Shown: positions 42,987 to 49,280 of the stretch, piece after piece | Layout: each line of letters begins with the position of its first letter | Position numbering within the stretch: the first letter of the stretch is position 1 | Source: Chroococcus sp. FPU101 | GTDB taxonomy: Bacteria; Cyanobacteriota; Cyanobacteriia; Cyanobacteriales; Microcystaceae | Assembly: GCF_017312365.1 (NCBI RefSeq) | Contig: NZ_BLJI01000032.1 | Span: 1 to 49,280, forward strand | Length of the DNA stretch: 49,280 nucleotides | Direction of reading: 5' to 3' | Made by a program: the position numbers and the translations under genes | The notes under the pieces: generated by a model | What the model was told of the DNA's origin: nothing | Databases searched by the model: none | The model's input: only the letters and a program-made list of their open reading frames with translations

Positions 42987-44018
42987 ATGAGTGAAATCAT
43001 CCGTTATCAAACACATTGTTCTCGTGTGCTGAGTCTTTTAATCTGTCTTTGGGTTCCGCTTTCCCTAACAACCTATAGCACTCGTACCTTAGCTAATAAT
43101 ACAACAAGTCAAATTCAGGTGATGTCTTTCACCACATTAGAGTATGAAGCACAAGCAGAAAATATACTAAATTTACTTGAACAAGAAAAATATACTCAAA
43201 TTGAACAAATTCTCAACCATTCAATCAAAGAAAAAAAATTAACTCGCGGTGGCTTTTATTATGCTGTATCCGTTTTAGATAAGGCGATGGTTTCATTAGA
43301 TCCGAGTTGGGTTACAATTTTAGATGATTGGATCAAAAAGTCACCTAATAGCACAATTGCTTATAGTGTAAGAGCCTATTTTCATTATTATCAAGCTTGG
43401 GATATTCGAGGAAACCGATACGCTTACAAAACTCCTGCCGAAAATATGCAGGAATATCTAAAACGTCTTGCTCTAGCTACTGCAGATACCCAAAAAGCGA
43501 TCGCTCTTAATTCTAACAACCCGATCGCTATTTTTGCTAAATTAAGAATTAAAAGAAATATGAGAAGAGCATCAGCAAGAGATTTTGAACCTATATTCAA
43601 AAAAGCAATTACACTTGTTCCTAACTTCATGCAAGCTTATCAAGAAAAATCTTTGTATCTAAGTCCTCAATGGGGTGGTAATGAGCAAGAAGTTTTAGCC
43701 TTTGTTCGTCAAGCAGCCAAGTCGGCACCGCATGGTACAGCTATTCCTTTCCTAGTGCCTCAGGCTCATCAAGATTTATGTGCTTATTATTCCAATAAAC
43801 AATATTATTACAATCAACCTCAAGTCTGGAATGAAATCGAGAAAAATTATTTACGGTTAATTAAAGATTTTCCTCGCGCTGGATGGTATCCATTATGGTT
43901 TGCAGAAGTTGCTAAAATAGCAGGTAAAGATCAACTCGCTCGTCAGTATTTTAAAATGGCTATAACTCGTGAACCCAATAATCCTGAGATTAAACGCAGA
44001 GCCAGTAGGTATCGATAA
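42987..44018 (+). CDS. TPR-like exported protein
   Basis: 343 residues. A hydrophobic leader (VLSLLICLWVPLSLTTYSTRTLA) suggests export. The rest is helical with TPR-like spacing (TADTQKAIALNSNNPIAIFA; LARQYFKMAITREPNNPEI), and resembles proteins with a DUF4034-like helical fold (GWYPLWFAEVAKIAGK). No enzyme motif is seen. Function unknown; binding of another protein is the usual role of TPR domains. Confidence 0.7.
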   Translation: MSEIIRYQTHCSRVLSLLICLWVPLSLTTYSTRTLANNTTSQIQVMSFTTLEYEAQAENILNLLEQEKYTQIEQILNHSIKEKKLTRGGFYYAVSVLDKAMVSLDPSWVTILDDWIKKSPNSTIAYSVRAYFHYYQAWDIRGNRYAYKTPAENMQEYLKRLALATADTQKAIALNSNNPIAIFAKLRIKRNMRRASARDFEPIFKKAITLVPNFMQAYQEKSLYLSPQWGGNEQEVLAFVRQAAKSAPHGTAIPFLVPQAHQDLCAYYSNKQYYYNQPQVWNEIEKNYLRLIKDFPRAGWYPLWFAEVAKIAGKDQLARQYFKMAITREPNNPEIKRRASRYR

Positions 44019-44206
44019 ATCTATCATTAAATTGTCAATATTTCGCTCCAAAACATTTTTATCAAATCTAAAAATATTCCTAAAGCAGTAAATTAAATCT
44101 TTTAAAGAAAAGATAGCTATCTCTTAAACTGAACTATCAATAATTATCAAGGAATCTAATTTTTACTTCCGTGTCTGAATACGGCAGATAGTCTAATCTT
44201 CCGTAA

Positions 44207-44233
44207 GTTAAACCTTGATTAAATTTCCCTAAA
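44207..44233 (+). promoter_or_regulatory. Weak Pho-box-like tandem motif
   Basis: TTAAACCT and TTAAATTT occur 11 bp apart (TTAA at 44208 and 44219), followed by a poorer TAAAC at 44230. Spacing resembles the cyanobacterial Pho box (TTAACCT-type 8-mers, 3-bp gaps), but the bases match only partly. It ends about 20 bp before the phosphatase-like gene. Confidence 0.3.
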
Positions 44234-44253
44234 CAAAATATTAGCAACCAACA

Positions 44254-47200
44254 ATGAATAACCACGTCATTTTCATCCATCCAGATGGTACCAGTCCTGC
44301 GCATTATGGGGCAGCACGTTTTCTATTACATGGGCCTGATGGACGACTCAACTGGGATAGACTCGATCAAGCAGGTGTTTACCTAGGTCACATGGAAGAC
44401 CAACTCGGAGGGACTTCTAATGCAGGGGCTGTCACTCATGCGACTGGGGCTAAGGTGTATGCAGAATCTTTTGGACTCAATGAAGATGGTTCGCCTGTAG
44501 AGTCACGGTCTGGAAATATCGGTCAAACCATTATGCAGGAAGCGGTTGCAGCCAATAAAGTAACCGCATTGCTCCAGTCAGGTTTTGCTGCAGAACCAGG
44601 TACAGCCGCATTTGTCGCACAAGTGGGCGAATTAGAAGTCGATGGTCAGCGCATTCCTCCACGGCAACAAGTCGCAGCCATCACCAGACAAGTGATCGAG
44701 TCTGGAGTAGATTTTATCATGGGTGGTGGTGAACTGCATATGCTACCCGTTGGAGTCGATGGCTTTCACGAAACAGCCGCCCAACTCGATGCTCGTAGTA
44801 CTAACCCTATAACTCGCCCCTCAGGAAATTTGATTGAACTAGCCAGAAGTCTTGGCTACACTGTAGTTTACAACAGAGAGCAATTATTTGACCTGCTTGA
44901 TACCACTCAGTATCCCACCCCACCAACAAAAGTTTTAGGGGTCTTTGCTGTCCTTCATACTTTTAATGATAGACCAGAAGAAGCTTTAGGCTTAGGCACA
45001 CCCGAAGCCACGCCGCTTTATTCACCCACTGCGCCAACCATAGCAGAAATGCTCGAAGTGACTCAAGAGTTAGCCGAACAACATCCTAACTTTGACAATG
45101 GTTCATTTACGGTACTAGAAGAAGAAGGAACCGATAATTTTGGTAATAACAATAACGCGGCTGGAACCCTAGAAGGTTTAAGACGGGCTGATCAAGCTAT
45201 TGGTGTTGCTCTCGACTTTCATCAACGTCATTCTAATACTTTGATCCTAACTGCTGCCGATAGCGATGCGGGTGGTTTACAAGTTCGAGATCCTTTGCCT
45301 GCTGATCAACCCGTTGGCACGATTAATAATAATCCAACCACCGAAGAACGTCTAGTACCTCTAGATGGCCAAACTGGGGCTAATTCCCTTCCCTTTGTCT
45401 CTGCACCCGATGCTAATGGGGATACGTTACCTTTTGCGATCGCATGGGCGGGTACACCTGATTTTGCAGGTAGTATTGTTACAAAAGCGCATGGACTCAA
45501 TTCCGAGAACCTCCCTTCAACTGCGGATAATACGGGAATGTACGAATTGATGTACGAAACCCTATTCGAGACAGAATTACCCTCTCGGAACGAACCGCCA
45601 CAAGTTGCCCCCACTCCCACCGAAGACACAGGTAACGTGATCTTTATTCACCCCGATGGTACCAGTCCCTCGCACTACATGGCTCTTCGTAACGTCGATT
45701 TAGGGCCTGATGGTCGTTTGAATTGGGATATGATGTCCAATGCAGGGGTTTATCTGGGACACATGGAAGACCAGTTAACAGGAACTTCCAATGCAGGGGC
45801 GGTGACTCATGCGACGGGAGCTAAGGTTTTTGCGGAATCTTTTGGATTTAATGAAGATAACACACCAATTCGCTCCGCTTCTGGTAGAGTTGGCATGACA
45901 ATTTTAGATGAGGCGATCGAGAAAGGAAAAGCCACTGCCTTAGTACAGTCGGGTCACATCGGAGAACCTGGAACCGCCGCCTTTGCTGCTCAAACCTCCA
46001 ACCGTACACCCGATCCCAATATTCGAGCGAGAGATAAAACGGCCGAAATAGCAGAACAGGTGATCCGTTCTGGAACGAATGTCATTATGGCAGGTGGGGA
46101 AGTCTATCTCTTACCCCAAGGTACTACAGGTTTTCACGTCACCCCCGAAATTGATGCCCAGTACAGTGATGCAGAGGATCGTCCAAGTACCAACTTAATT
46201 GAATTGGCTCAGTCTCTCGGTTATACCGTAGTCTATACCGAAGAGCAACTCAATCAAGTGATGAGTAGTGGGACTTTACCCGAAAAACTCTTAGGGATCT
46301 TTGCTGCAAATCATACTTTTGACGATCGCACAGAAGAAGCATTAGGACTGAATACCCCTAACCCTAGCCCCCTATATGTGCCGACAGCACCGACTATTGC
46401 TGAAATGCTCGATGCTGCCCTTGTGATCCTCGAACAAGATCCCGACGGCTTTTTTGCGGTTGTTGAAGAAGAAGGAACCGATAACTTTGGTAATAATAAC
46501 AACGCAGTCGGAACCATCGAAGCCATGCGACGCGCTGATGCGGCTATTGGTGTAGCAATGGACTATGTTAATACTCAAGATCCAAATACATTAGTTATTA
46601 CGGCAGCCGATAGCGAGGCGGGCGGAATGCAGGTTTTTCAATACGCCCCCTATACTCGTCCAGAAGGCAACTTTACCAGCGATCCTGCTTTAATGGATAG
46701 TGAGCCTCAAGTTCCTTTTATTAATGTTAATCCCAGTCCAGAACCCACGCCTAACTATCTAGATGGGGTCAACGGCAGTACTGCTAGTCCCGATGCACCT
46801 TGGCAACCTTTTGCATCTGTTGATAGTCTGAATGGCCCGATGGGAAATTTTGCGATCGCATGGACGGGTACACCTGATTTTCCTGGTAGTATTGTGGCTA
46901 AAACCTATGGCTTAAATGCGGAGCTTTTGCCTTCTACTGTAGACAATACAGAAATTTACCGCATCATGTATCAAACTCTTTTTGGTGAAGCTGAACCGCC
47001 AAAAACTGTTTATGGAACACCCGAAGCTGATCAGTTTGATACAGCTATTCCCGATACTAGAGGTTTTGTTGGGGATCTGCAAATTCTGTTTACAGGAAGT
47101 GGCAATGATACCGTTGATGTCACTTTTGCGTCGGGTGGAAACCGTCTTGATCTCGGTAGTGGTGATGATACTTTGTTTGCTGGTGCTAATAACCGCATCC

Positions 47201-47514
47201 TCGCAGGTTCAGGAGATGATACTTTATTTGTCGGTTCTAGTGGTGGCAACAATGTTATTACTGGTGGGGTCGGATCTGATCAGTTCTGGGTGGTTACCGA
47301 TAGCGAAGATCTACCCGATATGGCAAATATCATTACTGATTTTACCAGTGGCGTTGATGTGATTGGGTTTGCGAATACTAGCCTGAATTTTGCAGGTTTA
47401 TCCTTGATCCAAGACGGACAAGATATGATCGTTCGTGCCTTAAATCAAGATATTGCAAAACTGATCAATGTTCAAGTTAGCAGTCTAACTGAGACAAATT
47501 TTGTTTTTGCTTAA
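44254..47514 (+). CDS. Tandem alkaline-phosphatase-like protein with RTX tail
   Basis: 1086 residues. Two homologous alkaline-phosphatase-superfamily units (about 5-445 and 462-910, offset 457) both carry FIHPDGTSPxHY, HMEDQL-GTSNAGAVTHATGAK, EEEGTDNFGNNNNA and TAADS-AGG. The usual metal ligands are altered: by eye, D-xxx-H reads D294-xxx-N298, the DH pair reads D336-S337, and the Asp-Ser nucleophile site reads TSNAG. Residues 921-1086 are RTX-like (TGSGNDTVDV, GSGDDTLFAG, GGVGSDQFW), suiting type I secretion; no signal peptide. A phosphoesterase on the cell exterior is likely, but the mechanism is unsure. Confidence 0.85.
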   Translation: MNNHVIFIHPDGTSPAHYGAARFLLHGPDGRLNWDRLDQAGVYLGHMEDQLGGTSNAGAVTHATGAKVYAESFGLNEDGSPVESRSGNIGQTIMQEAVAANKVTALLQSGFAAEPGTAAFVAQVGELEVDGQRIPPRQQVAAITRQVIESGVDFIMGGGELHMLPVGVDGFHETAAQLDARSTNPITRPSGNLIELARSLGYTVVYNREQLFDLLDTTQYPTPPTKVLGVFAVLHTFNDRPEEALGLGTPEATPLYSPTAPTIAEMLEVTQELAEQHPNFDNGSFTVLEEEGTDNFGNNNNAAGTLEGLRRADQAIGVALDFHQRHSNTLILTAADSDAGGLQVRDPLPADQPVGTINNNPTTEERLVPLDGQTGANSLPFVSAPDANGDTLPFAIAWAGTPDFAGSIVTKAHGLNSENLPSTADNTGMYELMYETLFETELPSRNEPPQVAPTPTEDTGNVIFIHPDGTSPSHYMALRNVDLGPDGRLNWDMMSNAGVYLGHMEDQLTGTSNAGAVTHATGAKVFAESFGFNEDNTPIRSASGRVGMTILDEAIEKGKATALVQSGHIGEPGTAAFAAQTSNRTPDPNIRARDKTAEIAEQVIRSGTNVIMAGGEVYLLPQGTTGFHVTPEIDAQYSDAEDRPSTNLIELAQSLGYTVVYTEEQLNQVMSSGTLPEKLLGIFAANHTFDDRTEEALGLNTPNPSPLYVPTAPTIAEMLDAALVILEQDPDGFFAVVEEEGTDNFGNNNNAVGTIEAMRRADAAIGVAMDYVNTQDPNTLVITAADSEAGGMQVFQYAPYTRPEGNFTSDPALMDSEPQVPFINVNPSPEPTPNYLDGVNGSTASPDAPWQPFASVDSLNGPMGNFAIAWTGTPDFPGSIVAKTYGLNAELLPSTVDNTEIYRIMYQTLFGEAEPPKTVYGTPEADQFDTAIPDTRGFVGDLQILFTGSGNDTVDVTFASGGNRLDLGSGDDTLFAGANNRILAGSGDDTLFVGSSGGNNVITGGVGSDQFWVVTDSEDLPDMANIITDFTSGVDVIGFANTSLNFAGLSLIQDGQDMIVRALNQDIAKLINVQVSSLTETNFVFA

Positions 47515-47530
47515 TTTGAATGAAATGATA

Positions 47531-47550
47531 GGGGGGTGGTTTTCCCCCTT
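47531..47550 (+). terminator. GC hairpin after the phosphatase-like gene
   Basis: GGGGG (47531-47535) pairs with CCCCC (47544-47548) around a short loop, 17 bp past the stop. There is only a short TT after it, so termination strength is uncertain. Confidence 0.5.
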
Positions 47551-48324
47551 ATCTCACTAATGGTATTTTCAGGTTAACTTTAGATTTAATCAAGCAGAAG
47601 ATAGAAGATTGGAAGAGTATTACTAGGATTAGTGTGACTAAATAGAGACATATACTGGTATTCATCCCGAAATACGGTATGATTGAGTTTTTACGGCAGT
47701 TAAGTTGACAATACCCGAATTTATTCTAAACTGACTCTTTTTAAATTAAAAACTTTTACTTTTTAAAAGATAAATAAATTTAATTAAAAATCCACTCAAT
47801 TAAATGATTTGACAATAGATAGTGTCATGGAAAATACCTGTTATTATTTAAGCAACTTCTAAAATTGCTATATTCATTATTGGGATTGTTGAAGAACAAT
47901 GACTCGGCAAATCTAGCTTTACTGCTTGATGTGCCTATCTTTGTTTTAAGTGCTGATCATTATCTGAAGTCAAGTTACATTTTTTAAATAGTCTGTTAGC
48001 CATTCTTAATTGATTAAAAGAAGCAATTAATGCCATAAAATCTTTACTAGATTATGTTTAAAAAAAATTAATTAATATTATATTTTGACTTTATTTGTAT
48101 TTCACTTAATAAAAAATATTAAATTAATTTCTGCTAAATAGTGTTAGTAAGCCAAGCTAGGAAAAAAACTATCTAATAAATTAAGCCATACAGTAAGTAA
48201 AGATGGTAGAAAGATTGAGCTTGTGATTGACCGAGTTAGAGAATATTAATTGTAAGCGCGTCAAAAGCTATATTTTCTAATTAAAATAATCTAGATTCCT
48301 GCAATACACTAAATTGTAATATTA

Positions 48325-48342
48325 ATTACATTTTATTACAAA
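48325..48342 (+). promoter_or_regulatory. HLR1-like site (possible RpaB binding)
   Basis: ATTACATTTTATTACAAA has two TTACA motifs 10 bp apart with W-W ends, as in the HLR1 element, except that A replaces the G/T before each. RpaB binds HLR1 to control light-response genes. It lies about 130 bp before cpcB. A third, weaker ATTAACA follows at 48344. Confidence 0.45.
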
Positions 48343-48470
48343 AATTAACAACAAAAACAGTTGTGTTGAACTAAATTCTATGGGATACTCTCTAAAAATA
48401 CAAAAAACCGATAGGTAAACTGTATTTTGCTCAAAAACTGAATCAACTTACATTTGAGGAGACTAAAACG

Positions 48471-48992
48471 ATGGTACTGGATGCTTTTTCCAGAGTTGTT
48501 GCTCAAGCAGATGCACGAGGCGAGTACCTGAACAATAATCAGATCGATGGACTCATTGCCTTAGTCAAAGATGGCAATAAACGCGTTGATGTAGTGAACC
48601 GTATTACAAGTAATTCTTCTGCGATCGTCACTAATGCGGCTCGTTCTCTTTTTGGCGAACAGCCCCAACTGATTGCACCAGGGGGAAACGCTTATACCAG
48701 TCGTCGCGCCGCCGCTTGCCTTAGAGATCTCGAAATCATTCTGCGCTATGTCACCTACGCAATTTTTACAGGCGATGCCAGCGTATTAGATGATCGCGCT
48801 CTTAATGGTTTACGAGAAACCTACGTCGCTTTGGGGACTCCAGGAGCTTCTGTCGCGGTTGGAGTAGACAAGCTAAAAGAGGCTTCTCTTGCGATCGCTG
48901 GCGATCCAAACAATATCACGCGAGGGGATTGCAGTTCATTGCTCGCCGAAGTCGCAAGTTACTTTGATCGAGCCGCCGCCGCCGTTCGCTAA
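48471..48992 (+). CDS. cpcB: Phycocyanin beta subunit
   Basis: 173 residues, length of a phycobiliprotein beta chain. [52 protein letters not shown] (bilin Cys in AACLRD and the Asn that is methylated in GGNAYT), [16 protein letters not shown] and [10 protein letters not shown] (second bilin Cys) all match CpcB. DDRALNG has Ala where many have Cys. Phycoerythrocyanin beta is the main alternative. It is the rod antenna protein of phycobilisomes. GAGGAG precedes the ATG; cpcA follows 41 bp on. Confidence 0.9.
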   Translation: MVLDAFSRVVAQADARGEYLNNNQIDGLIALVKDGNKRVDVVNRITSNSSAIVTNAARSLFGEQPQLIAPGGNAYTSRRAAACLRDLEIILRYVTYAIFTGDASVLDDRALNGLRETYVALGTPGASVAVGVDKLKEASLAIAGDPNNITRGDCSSLLAEVASYFDRAAAAVR

Positions 48993-49033
48993 ATTCAACA
49001 AACTTTTGTCAAATTAAAGGAGAAACTCAACTC

Positions 49034-49063
49034 ATGTCAAAAACACCTTTAACTGAAGCGGTT
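49034..49063 (+). pseudogene. cpcA: cpcA N-terminus, broken after ten codons
   Basis: ATG at 49034 with AAAGGAGAAA upstream reads MSKTPLTEAV, the exact start of phycocyanin alpha. Homology ends at 49063; the next codons (IPIHSTILSS) are not CpcA. The following bases match no phycobilin gene and soon read antisense TolC. Either a true rearrangement or an assembly join has cut the gene. Confidence 0.8.
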
Positions 49064-49071
49064 ATACCAAT

Positions 49072-49280
49072 TCATAGTACAATACTTTCTTCAAGGGTCA
49101 GGGGCCAGTTTCCCGCTTCTTCAATAGGATCGGCTGCTGTTACATCCACTTTTTGCCCTAAGCTTAAGAGATTAACTAAAGTCCGTCTAGCAATCCGTTG
49201 GTTAGAAATATTAGTCGTTAAATCTTGATTTGCACGGGCTACATCTACTTCCGCTTGTAGCACCGAAAAACGAGTACCAA
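49072..49280 (-). pseudogene. TolC-family outer-membrane efflux protein, internal fragment
   Basis: The minus strand is open from the window edge to a TGA at 49074-49072. It reads FSVLQAEVDVARANQDL, NQRIARRTLVNLLSLGQ and NWPLTLEESIVL, the central helix region of TolC/OEP proteins. The family continues beyond SIVL, so the reading is cut at the junction about 49064-49076, where ATACCAATTC stands as filler. The rest of the gene lies outside the window. Confidence 0.75.

Larger units (their letters stand above)
47515..48470. other. 956-bp gene-free region before cpcB
   Basis: AT-rich and without a supported ORF. It holds the hairpin at 47531, a TTGACA-type -35 near 47706, an inverted repeat TTAATTG/CAATTAA (48006-48012, 48024-48030), and an HLR1-like site at 48325. 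GAGGAG stands before the cpcB ATG. A long control region is usual before phycocyanin operons. Confidence 0.5.

Noticed and set aside
46982-47362. 126-residue frame inside the RTX tail of the phosphatase-like gene
   Set aside because: Hydrophobic content comes from reading the repeat DNA out of frame; the main frame is clearly coding.
1-49280. CRISPR array, insertion sequence or prophage
   Set aside because: No regularly spaced repeats, transposase, integrase or phage structural genes were seen; the closest repeats are the unlike palindromes at 41902-42002.

Overview
The window is chromosomal DNA from a phycobilisome-containing cyanobacterium. It carries psaL (photosystem I subunit XI), a phycocyanin beta gene, the start of a phycocyanin alpha gene, rre1/ycf29, squalene-hopene cyclase and many HIP1 octamers (GCGATCGC, for example near 2362, 3186, 10053 and 15564). 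The DNA is AT-rich, the genes are short housekeeping or accessory units on both strands, and no ribosomal operon, CRISPR array, intact transposase or prophage is visible.

Layout. 1-5 kb: a decayed DUF29 gene tail-to-tail with a Uma2 nuclease-fold gene, then putA (proline to glutamate) and a broken YetF/DUF421 relic. 5-15 kb: a DICT-domain sensor kinase whose H-box lacks the His, a PyrF-PyrE fusion, plsC, a DMT exporter, sppA, aroH with a pentapeptide-repeat gene, tRNA-Arg(CCG), a PEP-CTERM surface protein, a Uma2 gene cut by a stop codon, and a VOC protein whose start codon overlaps that of a divergent TldD. 17-24 kb: an RTX-repeat protein, a translationally coupled pair (His/Met-rich duplicated periplasmic protein plus outer-membrane barrel), rre1, and a three-gene membrane operon (pseudo-AAA protein, YdjM-like protein, HlyD-like protein). 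24-31 kb: a 1256-residue hybrid kinase with two complete kinase modules, a DUF1194/PEP-CTERM protein, an SDR and a DUF6335 protein. 31-36 kb: an iron module (Fur-box-like site, frameshifted iron-uptake porin, FeoA-like protein) facing a bioB-bioY-lspA operon. 36-41 kb: lipid genes, a YegS-like kinase and hpnB, with shc on the other side of an intact Uma2/DUF29 pair. 41-49 kb: psaL, a cluster of four palindromes, DUF72 and TPR genes, a secreted tandem alkaline-phosphatase-like protein with an RTX tail, a gene-free 956-bp region with an HLR1-like site, cpcB, and a cpcA that breaks after ten codons at a junction with an antisense TolC fragment.

Genes that plausibly work together: shc with hpnB (hopanoids); bioB with bioY (biotin synthesis and uptake); the porin with FeoA (iron); the 18.5-20.5 kb pair (probably metal handling at the envelope, inferred); and the 21.5-24.1 kb trio (function unknown). 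Four genes are broken or truncated within 49 kb (DUF29, YetF, one Uma2, porin) and cpcA is cut at the right edge. This suggests either active gene decay with small mobile modules or, for the porin and cpcA, possible sequencing or assembly artefacts.
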